Source of the DNA: JANPIX01 sp031425195
Lineage (GTDB): Bacteria; Pseudomonadota; Alphaproteobacteria; Rhodobacterales; Rhodobacteraceae
Direction of reading: 5' to 3'
Assembly: GCA_031425195.1 (NCBI GenBank)
Contig: JANPIX010000024.1
Coordinates: 82,537-146,536, forward strand
Length of the DNA stretch: 64,000 nt
Shown: positions 43,506 to 52,210 of the stretch, one piece after another
Layout: each line of letters opens with the position of its first letter
Position numbering within the stretch: position 1 is the first letter of the stretch
Program-made: the position numbers and the translations under genes
The notes under the pieces: model-generated
What the model was told of the DNA's origin: nothing
The model's input: the letters and a program-made list of their open reading frames with translations, nothing else
Databases searched by the model: none

Positions 43506-44747
43506 TCAGCGGCCCGCCACCCGTGCGTTGCGCCTGGCGATCAGTTTCAGGCGCAGGGCGTTCAGTTTGATGAACCCGGCGGCGTCCTTCTGGTCATAGG
43601 CGCCGGCGTCTTCTTCAAAGGTCACGTGCTTTTCCGAATACAGGCTGTGATCAGACCAGCGCGCCACTGTCCGCGCACTTCCCTTGTACAGCTTCAACCG
43701 GACGGTGCCTGTCACATGGTCCTGACTTTTGTCGATCAAAGCCTGCAGCATTTCGCGTTCCGGGCTGAACCAGAACCCGTTGTAGATCAGTTCCGCATAG
43801 CGCGGCATGATGCTGTCCTTGAGGTGGCCCGCGCCTGCATCAAGGGTGATCTGTTCGATGCCACGGTGCGCCTCCAGAAGAATGGTGCCGCCCGGGGTTT
43901 CGTAGGCCCCACGGGATTTCATGCCGACAAAGCGGTTTTCCACAAGGTCAAGGCGACCGACGCCATGCTTGCCGCCCAGTTCGTTCAAGCAAGTCAGCAG
44001 GGTGGCGGGCGACAGATGTTCCCCGTTCACCGAAACTGCATCGCCGCGTTCAAAGCCGATTTCCACCATTTCAGGGGTATCCGGTGCTGCTTCCGGGTCA
44101 ACGGTGCGCTGCCAGACATAGGGCGGCGGTTCCTGCCCCGGGTCTTCCAGAACCTTGCCTTCGGACGAGGTGTGCAAAAGGTTGGCGTCCACTGAAAACG
44201 GCGCTTCGCCGCGTTTGTCCTTGGCGATTGGAATCTGGTTCGCCTCGGCAAACTCCAAAAGCCGGGTGCGGCTTGTCAGATCCCATTCGCGCCAGGGGGC
44301 GATCACCCGAATGGCGGGGTTAAGGGCATAGGCCGACAGTTCGAACCGAACCTGATCGTTGCCTTTGCCGGTGGCGCCATGTGCCACGGCATCGGCGCCG
44401 GTTTCGTTCGCGATCCGCACCAGATGCTGCGAGATGAGGGGCCGGGCGATCGACGTTCCCAAAAGGTACAGCCCTTCGTAAAGGGCATTGGCGCGGAACA
44501 TCGGAAACACGAAGTCGCGGACGAATTCTTCGCGCACGTCGACGATGTGAATGTTTTCCGGCTTGATCCCCAGAAGGATGGCCTTTTCGCGGGCCGGTTC
44601 CAGTTCTTCGCCCTGACCCAGATCGGCGGTGAAGGTGACCACCTCGCAGCCGTATTCGGTTTGCAACCATTTCAGGATGATGGACGTGTCGAGGCCGCCC
44701 GAATAGGCAAGAACGACTTTTTTCGGTGCGGACACTGTGGCCTCCAT
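43506..44747 (-). CDS. argG: Argininosuccinate synthase
   Basis: A 413-residue enzyme joining citrulline and aspartate with ATP. The PP-loop VLAYSGGLDTSIILKWL is at the N-terminus; other conserved blocks are AHGATGKGNDQVRFEL and VENRFVGMKSRGAYETPGG. The start at 44747 (MEATVSAPKK) is chosen because the upstream in-frame extension has no conservation and reaches into the divergent promoter. The 109-bp gap to the divergent membrane protein gene holds both promoters. No other arg gene is in the window. Confidence 0.97.
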   Translation of the reverse strand: MEATVSAPKKVVLAYSGGLDTSIILKWLQTEYGCEVVTFTADLGQGEELEPAREKAILLGIKPENIHIVDVREEFVRDFVFPMFRANALYEGLYLLGTSIARPLISQHLVRIANETGADAVAHGATGKGNDQVRFELSAYALNPAIRVIAPWREWDLTSRTRLLEFAEANQIPIAKDKRGEAPFSVDANLLHTSSEGKVLEDPGQEPPPYVWQRTVDPEAAPDTPEMVEIGFERGDAVSVNGEHLSPATLLTCLNELGGKHGVGRLDLVENRFVGMKSRGAYETPGGTILLEAHRGIEQITLDAGAGHLKDSIMPRYAELIYNGFWFSPEREMLQALIDKSQDHVTGTVRLKLYKGSARTVARWSDHSLYSEKHVTFEEDAGAYDQKDAAGFIKLNALRLKLIARRNARVAGR

Positions 44748-44856
44748 CGCAGGGTTGCCCGCGATTATCGGGAAAACCCGGGCAGGGCAAGCGCCGCTGT
44801 TGACAGGTGATCCCGGCTCTGACTCAGTGTGGGCAGCGTTTTTTAAGGAGTTTCCC

Positions 44857-45618
44857 ATGAAGGGCCTGCAGATTTTCACACATTCGCTGCGCCAGGTTAC
44901 CGGCAATTTGCCAGCCGCAATCAAGGTTTCCGGCGTGCTTTACATCGCCCAGTTCATTCTTGCGCAACTTCTGCAAAGCTCGATGGGTGATCCGATGCAG
45001 ATGCCGATGGAGATGGAGGCGACGGGCGGGGGTGTCGTGATGGCATTACTTGGGTTTTTGGTCACCATCGTCACCAGCGTCTGGATCGCTGTCGGCTGGC
45101 ACCGTTATGTTCTGCGCGAAGAACAACCGGGGATCGTGCCGCCCTTTCTGGGTGACCGTCTGCTTGGGTATTTCGGGAAAAGCCTGCTGATCGGGTTGAT
45201 GATGATACCGCTGGCAATGGTTTTGGGCGTTGTCGCGGGTTTCATTGCGACCCCGTTTGTATCGAACGGTTCCATTTTGATGACCATGATAGTGGTCGGG
45301 CTGATCGTTTATCTGCCCGTCGGGGTGGTGGCATTGCGCCTGTCAACCATACTGCCGGGTGTGGCACTTGAGCCCGGTCAACAAATTGGCGCGGGATGGT
45401 CGGCAACCAAGGGCGAAACGCCGAATTTCATCGTGCTTGTGATCTTGTCATTGATCATGGCGCTGATCCTGAACTTGCCCTTGTTCTATGTCTTTCCGTT
45501 TGGGTCGATCCTTTCGCTTGTCTGGACCTTTATCGTCGGCTGGTTCATCACGATGGTCGGGGTTTCGATTCTGACGACGCTTTACGGCCATTACATCGAA
45601 AAGCGTGCGCTGCTCTGA
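44857..45618 (+). CDS. Integral membrane protein of unknown function
   Basis: A 253-residue membrane protein with about six hydrophobic helices. The first begins near residue 25 (VSGVLYIAQFILAQLL); others are VVMALLGFLVTIVTSVWIAVG, a long block near residues 115-170, and FIVLVILSLIMALILNLPLFYVF. A Met-rich loop (MGDPMQMPMEMEATG) lies between helices 1 and 2. TAAGGAG precedes the ATG at 44857. The overall look is of an uncharacterised six-helix membrane family; I do not recognise a function. It precedes ilvA by 39 bp. Confidence 0.7.
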   Translation: MKGLQIFTHSLRQVTGNLPAAIKVSGVLYIAQFILAQLLQSSMGDPMQMPMEMEATGGGVVMALLGFLVTIVTSVWIAVGWHRYVLREEQPGIVPPFLGDRLLGYFGKSLLIGLMMIPLAMVLGVVAGFIATPFVSNGSILMTMIVVGLIVYLPVGVVALRLSTILPGVALEPGQQIGAGWSATKGETPNFIVLVILSLIMALILNLPLFYVFPFGSILSLVWTFIVGWFITMVGVSILTTLYGHYIEKRALL

Positions 45619-45657
45619 CGGCTTGAAAATGAGGCCGGGCTGGGTCATTGCGGCAGG

Positions 45658-46905
45658 ATGAACGATTTTGCCCAATCCGCCCGAGCCACGACAGCCGCCC
45701 TGCGCGATCTGTTCGATGCAACGCCGTTGCAGCGCAACGATCACCTGTCGCAACGGTATGATGCCGACATCTGGCTGAAACGCGAAGATCTGAGCCCTGT
45801 GCGCAGTTACAAGCTGCGCGGGGCGTTCAATGCGATGCGCAAAGTGCGGAGGGGGTCGCCCGATCAAAAGCACTTCGTCTGCGCCAGTGCGGGCAACCAT
45901 GCGCAGGGTGTGGCCTTTGCCTGTCGGCATTTCGGGGTCAGGGGCACCATCTTCATGCCGGTGACGACACCGCAGCAGAAGATCGACAAGACCCGCGTGT
46001 TTGGCGGGGACGACATCGATATCCGTCTGACGGGCGACTATTTCGATCAGACCCTTGCCGCGGCGCAGGCCTATTGCCGGGATGAGGGTGCCCATTTCCT
46101 TTCGCCGTTCGATGACCCTGATGTGATCGAGGGGCAGGCATCCGTTGGCGTGGAAATTTACGATCAACTGGGCCGCGCGCCTGATCTGGTTATCCTGCCC
46201 GTCGGGGGCGGGGGTTTGTCGGCGGGCGTGACAAGCTATTTGCGCCAGGTGTCGCCGCTGACGGATTACAGGTTTGTCGAACCGTCGGGCGGGGCAAGCC
46301 TGCTTGCCGCCATCGGGGCCGGGCGGCCAGTGACCCTGCCCAAGGTCAACAGCTTTGTCGATGGGGCGGCGGTGGCGCGGATGGGTGTCGCCACGTTTGA
46401 CCGCCTGCGGTGGGTGCGGGCGGATCAGGTGCTGTTGGCACCCGAAGATCGCATCTGCGGCACCATGCTGGAATTCCTGAACATCGAAGGCATCGTTCTG
46501 GAACCGGCAGGTGCGCTGTCAGTCGACGTTTTGCCGACGCTGAGCCAGACCATCCGGGGAAAGACAGTTGTCTGCGTGACTTCCGGTGGAAATTTCGATT
46601 TCGAACGTCTCCCAGAGGTGAAGGAGCGTGCGCAACGCTATGCCGGGCTGAAGAAGTATTTCATCCTGCGCATGCCGCAGCGCCCGGGGGCGTTGCGCGA
46701 ATTTCTGATGATGCTGGGGCCGGATGACGATATTGCCCGGTTCGAATACCTTAAGAAGTCCGCACGAAATTTTGGCTCGGTCCTGATCGGCATCGAAACG
46801 CGGCGGGCCGACAATTTCACGCTGCTTTTTGCGCGGATGGACGAGGCGGGGTTCACCTACCGCGATATCACCGGCGATGATGCACTGGCCGAATTCCTGA
46901 TCTGA
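45658..46905 (+). CDS. ilvA: Threonine ammonia-lyase (threonine deaminase)
   Basis: A 415-residue PLP enzyme. The PLP Lys is in SYKLRGAFNAMRK, the phosphate-binding loop is VGGGGLSAGV, and SAGNHAQGVAFACRHFG is the substrate loop. The C-terminal 80 residues (KKYFILRMPQRPGALREFLMML) form one ACT-like regulatory domain, shorter than the double domain of enterobacterial IlvA. It converts threonine to 2-oxobutanoate, the first step of isoleucine synthesis; feedback by isoleucine is expected of the family. Confidence 0.94.
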   Translation: MNDFAQSARATTAALRDLFDATPLQRNDHLSQRYDADIWLKREDLSPVRSYKLRGAFNAMRKVRRGSPDQKHFVCASAGNHAQGVAFACRHFGVRGTIFMPVTTPQQKIDKTRVFGGDDIDIRLTGDYFDQTLAAAQAYCRDEGAHFLSPFDDPDVIEGQASVGVEIYDQLGRAPDLVILPVGGGGLSAGVTSYLRQVSPLTDYRFVEPSGGASLLAAIGAGRPVTLPKVNSFVDGAAVARMGVATFDRLRWVRADQVLLAPEDRICGTMLEFLNIEGIVLEPAGALSVDVLPTLSQTIRGKTVVCVTSGGNFDFERLPEVKERAQRYAGLKKYFILRMPQRPGALREFLMMLGPDDDIARFEYLKKSARNFGSVLIGIETRRADNFTLLFARMDEAGFTYRDITGDDALAEFLI

Positions 46906-46913
46906 CGCGCGTT

Positions 46914-46936
46914 GGGTGGGGCAAAGAGCCCCACCC
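46914..46936. terminator. Hairpin between convergent ilvA and pseudokinase genes
   Basis: A perfect 9-bp stem GGGTGGGGC / GCCCCACCC with an AAAGA loop lies in the 43-bp gap between the two stop codons. There is no T-run on either side, so it may be a factor-assisted or 3'-end-protecting structure serving both genes. Confidence 0.5.
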
Positions 46937-46948
46937 GGCCGCGGCTTG

Positions 46949-49225
46949 TCAGTTCCCGTTGGGTGTATAGGCAAATGCGGTGTTGACCTGCCGGCCGCCG
47001 CGGAGTGCGGCAAATTCGAACAATGCCGTGCCGCGACCGATTTCGCGGGTCATCAGGTCTGACAGGGTGATGTCCGAACCGATCTGTTCCCCCGTCGCGG
47101 CAAAGCTGACCAATATGTCACCTTGGCGGAATGCTTCTGGTGCATCGGTTTCGGCAACGGCGGGTGTCATGGTGACAACCGTTTGCACCGCGCCGTCAAC
47201 CGGACGTTCCTGAAACCGCAAACCGTTCAGCAATGCGATATCGCGGACCACCGGCATCGCGGTTGTCACGGTTTCAACATCCCCCGTCACGATATCGACG
47301 ATTTCAAGGTCAATATCCATGATCCGGGTTTCAGACAGCTTGCCTGACTGGCGCAGAGCGGGGTTGATGTCGATGATACGCGCCACGTCCACGCCGTCGA
47401 CGGACACGATCTTGCGCCCGACAGTTGCCCAAGGCTCTGCCCCGTTTTGAACGGCACCGATGGTGTCGGGTGCGTCGTTGGCGGGCGTAAACGGAAGCAC
47501 GAGGGTATAGGCGGACATGACGGCGGACACGTCTGTGATCGAAGGTTCGATCGGCTTTGGCGCTTCCTGTTTCACGGGCGGGGCGGTTTCTGCAACCACT
47601 TCGGCAACTGCCGATTCGATGGCAGAGGCGGGCTCCGGCTCGGCGAGAACGGGGACTGTGGTGTCTGTGTCGGGTACGGATGTGACGGCTATGTCAGCAT
47701 CCGGTGACGCATCTGGCGCGATCACTTCAGGGGCTGCGGCGGCAACGGTGACCTCGGGTGCTTCCACCATGGGTTCGACCGCAGGGGCAGGTTCTGTCGC
47801 TGCGGGCGCTGCCGACTCGGCTGTGACGGCAGGTTCCACGGCTGCGGGTTCGGCAGGCGCGGCTTCGACCGCGGCTTGTTCGAGCGCGGCGGGTTCTGCG
47901 GCAACCGGATTTGCTGCGGGTTCGGCTGCCGCGGCGGGCGCGGCCGCTGCCTTGGGGGCTGCAGGTTCTGGTTCAACGCTTGCGACAACAGTCGGAGCAG
48001 GGGCGTCGGGCACCTCTGTTCCGCCAGAGTACAAGACAAAGGCCCCGGCCGCGGCCGCCACCACAACACCCACAGCCACGAACAGGCCTGTTCTGGATTT
48101 TGTCGGTTCGGGTTCAGCCATCGCGCGCCGCAAAGCGGGCTCTGACGGGGGCGGCGGGGCAACCGCAGCGGGCGCGGTGACGGCGGCTGCAGCCACAGGG
48201 GCAGGCAGCACGGGTTCTTCAAACTCGGGGGTTGCAGGTGATGGCAGGGGTGCCGGAGTGTCCGCCTCGTCAAACTCTTCACCGGGTCGCGGTTCGTAGG
48301 GGCCGTCGGCCCGGATCAGGGCAAGCCAGTCTGCAGCCGACGCCGGACGGTCGGCTTCGGAAATGCACAAGGCGCGGTCAATACCCTGACGAAAGGCGGG
48401 GCGGTAGGCTATGGCGACCTTGCGCAATGGCAAAATCGGGTCGGCCTGGCCGCCCAACAAGGCGGTCACACGATCAAAGGCCGACGGCGGCGGCCTGCGT
48501 GCAATGGCCTGATAGAAGGCTGCACCCAGTGAATAAAGATCACTGCGCGGCCCGCCAAGGCCTGTCGCCGCGACATACTCGGGTGCGACATAGACATCGT
48601 GCGACTGGGCGGCGGCAATCTGATCAGCAGCCGCGGCGTCGGGAAGCAGAAAATTGAACTGCGTGAAGTGCAGGTTGTTTTCCGCATCCAGAACGATGGT
48701 ATCTGCCGAGATATTACCATGCAGGATGCCCTCTGCATGAAGTGCCTGCAGCGACGACAATGCGGCGTTCATCAGAGTCGAAATCTCTCGCATCCGCAGG
48801 CGGCTTCGCTGATCCTGCAGGATCGTGGCAAATGTGTCGCCTGTAACTGCGCGCAGAACGACATATCTGGTGTTGTGTTCGGTGAATTGCGCAAGGACGG
48901 ATGGCAGCGCCGGATCTGACACCCGCGAAAGTTTGTCAGCCGTTGCCGTGAACTTCTTGACCAACCGCCGCAGTCCATCGGCGGCAGATGGGTGCCGGGC
49001 AACGATGGCCAGGCCGTTGCGTTCGCACAGGTCGTTGGGAAAACACTCTTGAACCAGCACATCGTCGCCTGCGTCGGTCACTGCGCGATAGGTGATGGAT
49101 GAAGTATCGCGGGCAATCGCACCTGTCAGCGTCAGCGATCCATTCACCAGCCGGGTGGAAGGTGCCAGCGCATCCCGTTCCAGCGTTACGGCCTGGCCGC
49201 CTGTTTCATCTGACTGTCCGGTCAT
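46949..49225 (-). CDS. Membrane protein with an inactive protein-kinase domain (pseudokinase) and PDZ-like C-terminus
   Basis: A 758-residue protein. Residues about 30-305 align with the bacterial Ser/Thr kinase family that has VAIKEYFP, HRDIKPDN and DFG motifs. Here these read VLVQECFP (Lys to Gln, residue 59), HGNISADT (HRD to HGN, 169-171) and QFN (DFG to QFN, 189-191). The structural motifs YVAPEY and SDLYSLGAAFYQAI are kept. One transmembrane helix (GLFVAVGVVVAAAAGAFVLY, about 381-400) is followed by about 180 residues of Ala/Pro/Glu low-complexity sequence, then a 170-residue domain with PDZ-like GRKIVSVDGVDVARI and RQGDILVSFAATGE segments, presumably periplasmic. The ATG at 49225 has AGGGCAG; an upstream ATG at 49276 is possible. 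It probably acts as a scaffold or ligand-binding sensor rather than an enzyme. Confidence 0.85.
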   Translation of the reverse strand: MTGQSDETGGQAVTLERDALAPSTRLVNGSLTLTGAIARDTSSITYRAVTDAGDDVLVQECFPNDLCERNGLAIVARHPSAADGLRRLVKKFTATADKLSRVSDPALPSVLAQFTEHNTRYVVLRAVTGDTFATILQDQRSRLRMREISTLMNAALSSLQALHAEGILHGNISADTIVLDAENNLHFTQFNFLLPDAAAADQIAAAQSHDVYVAPEYVAATGLGGPRSDLYSLGAAFYQAIARRPPPSAFDRVTALLGGQADPILPLRKVAIAYRPAFRQGIDRALCISEADRPASAADWLALIRADGPYEPRPGEEFDEADTPAPLPSPATPEFEEPVLPAPVAAAAVTAPAAVAPPPPSEPALRRAMAEPEPTKSRTGLFVAVGVVVAAAAGAFVLYSGGTEVPDAPAPTVVASVEPEPAAPKAAAAPAAAAEPAANPVAAEPAALEQAAVEAAPAEPAAVEPAVTAESAAPAATEPAPAVEPMVEAPEVTVAAAAPEVIAPDASPDADIAVTSVPDTDTTVPVLAEPEPASAIESAVAEVVAETAPPVKQEAPKPIEPSITDVSAVMSAYTLVLPFTPANDAPDTIGAVQNGAEPWATVGRKIVSVDGVDVARIIDINPALRQSGKLSETRIMDIDLEIVDIVTGDVETVTTAMPVVRDIALLNGLRFQERPVDGAVQTVVTMTPAVAETDAPEAFRQGDILVSFAATGEQIGSDITLSDLMTREIGRGTALFEFAALRGGRQVNTAFAYTPNGN

Positions 49226-49468
49226 GTTCTGCCCTGCCACAATATCTGAATCGGCGACAATTACGGATTGCCGCAATTGCTCGGACCAATCCCCTTAACG
49301 TGTCATAAATTTGTTTTTCCTTGGGCTAAATGGGCGAACTACCCAAATTCGGGGTTTTTTCTGGAATGAGTACGTGCCACCGCCCTTTTGAATGGTAAAC
49401 GACTGTTTCCGTATCGGATTGGCCTGACGCTGTCTTCGCAGTCCCGCTGCTCTGTGGTATGATGTCGG

Positions 49469-50722
49469 ATGCCTGCCCTTTGCCGCGATTGTCTTGCCGA
49501 ATTTGACGATGGACCAAGGTGCCCGGCCTGCCGGTCGCCGCGTGTTCTTGTGCATCCCGAACTGTTCGATCTGTCGATTGCCCATATGGACTGCGACGCG
49601 TTCTATGCCTCGGTGGAAAAGAGGGACAACCCCGCCCTGATGAACCAGCCCGTCATCGTTGGGGGCGGGACGCGGGGCGTTGTTTCGACGTGTTGCTATA
49701 TCGCGCGAATTTCTGGCGTCCGTTCGGCCATGCCGATGTTTCAGGCGCTGAAACTTTGTCCGGATGCCGTGGTCGTCCGCCCGCGGTTCGAGGCTTATGT
49801 CGAAGCCAGCCGCGCGATCCGCGCGATGATGGAGGTGCTGACGCCGGCAATTCAGCCCCTGTCGCTGGACGAGGCGTTTCTGGATCTGACGGGCACGCGC
49901 CGCCTGCACGGAGCGCCTGCCGCCGTTCTGTTGGCGGGACTGGTGCGCCGCATGGAACGGGAACTGGGGCTGACCGGGTCGATCGGCCTGTCGCACAACA
50001 AGTTTCTGGCCAAGATTGCATCCGACTTGGACAAGCCGCGCGGGTTTTCGGTGATTGGTCGCGCCGAGACGGAACAGTTCCTGCGCCCAAAACCCATCCG
50101 TATCATCTGGGGTGTCGGGACGGCCACGCAAGCCGCGCTGGAACAGGCCGGCATTCGCACCATCAGCGATCTGTTGCGCTGGGACCGCCGGGATCTGGGT
50201 GCACGGTTTGGGTCGATGGGCGACCGGCTTTGGCATCTGGCGCGTGGGATCGACAACCGAACCGTCGAACGGGACGAACAGGTCAAGTCGATTTCAAAGG
50301 AAACCACGTTCAACGAAGATACGTCTGATCCCGACCTTCTGGACGGCCATTTGTGGCGGCTGGCGGAACAGGTGGCCGACCGTGCCAAGGCGAAAACATT
50401 GGCCGGGCGCACGGTGGCGCTCAAGCTGAAACGGTCTGATTTCACGCTGATCAGCCGCCGCCACGCCATTGACCAGCCCACGCAGCTTGCCGACCGCATT
50501 TACCGTGAGGCACGGCTTTTGTTCGATGCGACCAAGGCACACGGCCCGTTCCGGTTGATCGGCGTTGGTATTTCCGATCTGGTTTCGGGTGATTTTGCCG
50601 ATGTTTCGGCAGACCTGCTTGATCCCGGCGCTGGCAAAAGAAGTGCTGCCGAACGTGCAACTGATGCCATCCGGGCCAAGTTCGGCCATGAGGCGATCAT
50701 CAAGGGGCGCGCCCTGCGGTAG
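49469..50722 (+). CDS. dinB: DNA polymerase IV with N-terminal zinc-ribbon extension
   Basis: A 417-residue Y-family polymerase for translesion synthesis. The catalytic metal-binding residues lie in IAHMDCDAFYASVEKRDNP and SLDEAFLDLTG, and GLSHNKFLAKIASDLDKP and WGVGTATQAALEQAG (helix-hairpin-helix) follow. A little-finger domain ends the protein. Before the core is a 35-residue extension with CRDC (5-8) and CPAC (18-21), a probable zinc ribbon. I found no clear alphaproteobacterial SOS box (GAAC-N7-GAAC or GTTC-N7-GTTC) upstream. It is convergent with the amidohydrolase gene, 7 bp apart. Confidence 0.94.
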   Translation: MPALCRDCLAEFDDGPRCPACRSPRVLVHPELFDLSIAHMDCDAFYASVEKRDNPALMNQPVIVGGGTRGVVSTCCYIARISGVRSAMPMFQALKLCPDAVVVRPRFEAYVEASRAIRAMMEVLTPAIQPLSLDEAFLDLTGTRRLHGAPAAVLLAGLVRRMERELGLTGSIGLSHNKFLAKIASDLDKPRGFSVIGRAETEQFLRPKPIRIIWGVGTATQAALEQAGIRTISDLLRWDRRDLGARFGSMGDRLWHLARGIDNRTVERDEQVKSISKETTFNEDTSDPDLLDGHLWRLAEQVADRAKAKTLAGRTVALKLKRSDFTLISRRHAIDQPTQLADRIYREARLLFDATKAHGPFRLIGVGISDLVSGDFADVSADLLDPGAGKRSAAERATDAIRAKFGHEAIIKGRALR

Positions 50723-50729
50723 CGACAGG

Positions 50730-51590
50730 TTATTCGGCTGCGACAGGCAAACGCCCGGTGGCCGACCCGATGATGCCTGCGATAACGCCTGTCATCAAAG
50801 CGCGAAACGCCTCGAAATCCGGGCGACGTTCGATTCTCGCCTCGTCCATGTAAAGGGAGCGGTCGATTTCCACCTGCACAGCATGTTGCCCAATCGAAGG
50901 GCGGCCGTAAGCCTGGGTGATGTAGGCACCTGCAAAGGGCGCATTACGGGCGACGCGCAAACCGGCACCTGTGAAGGCGGCCTCGATCCTGTCAACGACG
51001 TCACGTCCGGCGGCGGCACCAAACCTGTCCCCCAGCACGACATCAGGGCGGGACGTGCCGGGCCGGACATGCGCTTCGATCGCCTCGTGCGGCATCGAAT
51101 GGCAATCAATCAGGACAGCCTCGCCAAATTCCCGGTGGCTGGTGTCGATCAGCATGCGCAGCATGGCATGATACGGGCCCCAATGACGCGCAATCCGCGC
51201 CTCGGCCTCGGCCAGTGACAGCTTGCCACGATAGATCGCCCTGCCGTTCGCCACCACGCGGGGCACAACGCCCAGCCCGGAACTGACGCGCGGATTGTGC
51301 GGAATGCGGGCAACACCTTCGATCAGTGCAGGATCGAGTTCGTCAGGCGCGCGGTTCAGGTCAAGATAGGCACGCGGCGCAGTTGCCCCAAGCAGCGGCG
51401 CACCCAGATTGGGGGCTGCTGAAAACAGTTCGTCGACAAAGGCATCTTCCGATGATCGAAGTGCATGCGCCTGCAGAACGCTGTTCAATCTGAACGCAGG
51501 TGAATAGTCGCGCCCACTGTGCGGCGATGAAAACACCACACAGGACGTAAGCTGCGCAGGGCGCATCAGGGTATAGGCAAGTTCAGACAT
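50730..51590 (-). CDS. N-formylglutamate amidohydrolase-family enzyme
   Basis: A 286-residue protein. Family features include VVFSSPHSGRDYSPAF near the N-terminus (metal-binding His), YLDLNRAPDELDPALI and the DCHSMPHEA segment. The ATG at 51590 has GGAGG upstream; the in-frame region before it is poor. N-formylglutamate amidohydrolase releases formate and glutamate at the end of one histidine degradation route, but no hut gene is near, so the substrate may be another N-acyl amino acid. Confidence 0.9.
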   Translation of the reverse strand: MSELAYTLMRPAQLTSCVVFSSPHSGRDYSPAFRLNSVLQAHALRSSEDAFVDELFSAAPNLGAPLLGATAPRAYLDLNRAPDELDPALIEGVARIPHNPRVSSGLGVVPRVVANGRAIYRGKLSLAEAEARIARHWGPYHAMLRMLIDTSHREFGEAVLIDCHSMPHEAIEAHVRPGTSRPDVVLGDRFGAAAGRDVVDRIEAAFTGAGLRVARNAPFAGAYITQAYGRPSIGQHAVQVEIDRSLYMDEARIERRPDFEAFRALMTGVIAGIIGSATGRLPVAAE

Positions 51591-51736
51591 GAAACCTCCG
51601 GCATCGTGGTATAGCAGGATTCGCGGAATTGCCAAAACCCCTTGAACGTAGGCGCGACTCTGTTTACAGACCCGTCAACCGACGCGGTTCCGCCCGCGTC
51701 CTTTTGTTTTGGACACGGCGGGACGGGTTGGCATGT

Positions 51737-51811
51737 GGGCGGTTAGCTCAGCGGTAGAGCACTACGTTGACATCGTAGTGGCCACTGGTTCGATCCCAGT
51801 ACCGCCCACCA
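51737..51811 (+). tRNA. tRNA-Val (anticodon GAC)
   Basis: A complete 75-base cloverleaf with encoded CCA. Acceptor GGGCGGT pairs with ACCGCCC. The anticodon arm is CTACG-TTGACAT-CGTAG, giving anticodon GAC (reads GTC/GTT). The T arm is TGGTTCGATCCCA. It lies 72 bp before rpmJ. Confidence 0.97.
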
Positions 51812-51883
51812 TTCACCGCTTTCCGCAAGGGAAGTACGTTGTTTTCATACGGCGCAGACGCGCCGCGAACGAGGAGAAGGTCG

Positions 51884-52009
51884 ATGAAAGTTGCGAATTC
51901 ACTCCGCTCGCTGAAGACGCGTCATCGCGATTGCCAGGTCGTGCGCCGTAAAGGCCGCGTCTATGTGATCAACAAGACGCAAAAACGTTACAAGGCCCGT
52001 CAGGGCTGA
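51884..52009 (+). CDS. rpmJ: Ribosomal protein bL36, zinc-free form
   Basis: A 41-codon gene starting MKVANSLRSLKTRH, with VRRKGRVYVINKTQKRYKARQG at its end, clearly bL36. GAGGAGAAGG lies 4-5 bases before the ATG. Only one Cys is present, so the C-x2-C-x12-C-x4-H zinc site of the canonical form is missing; this is the C-minus type, which is a little longer. It binds the large ribosomal subunit. The distance of 20 bases from the stop to a strong terminator shows it is transcribed alone or with tRNA-Val. Confidence 0.96.
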   Translation: MKVANSLRSLKTRHRDCQVVRRKGRVYVINKTQKRYKARQG

Positions 52010-52029
52010 ACGTCAGCCTGCAGGATCAG

Positions 52030-52061
52030 GGCCGCCGATGGGAAACCTCGGCGGCCTTTTT
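52030..52061 (+). terminator. Intrinsic terminator of rpmJ
   Basis: A 9-bp stem GGCCGCCGA / TCGGCGGCC with a 9-base loop, followed by five T. Confidence 0.9.
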
Positions 52062-52210
52062 CATTTCGGATCGGCGATTATCGCCTTTCTGAAGTGGGTA
52101 TTCCGGCAGGGATTTGCCGAAACTGAACCTTCACACCTTGGTATGTTGCAAAGCCTGATGCGCGCCGGGAATGTCCCGATCAGGGGTAGATGCAGCCGGG
52201 GGCAGCAATC

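Noticed and set aside
45658..49225. Ala/Pro-rich repeats in the pseudokinase gene as a repeat array
   Set aside because: The low-complexity part is an irregular Pro/Ala/Glu spacer in the protein, without a fixed DNA repeat unit; it is not a CRISPR or tandem repeat.
49226..49468. SOS box before dinB
   Set aside because: GAACTACCCAAATTC resembles half of an alphaproteobacterial LexA site, but the second half does not match GAAC or GTTC at the right spacing.
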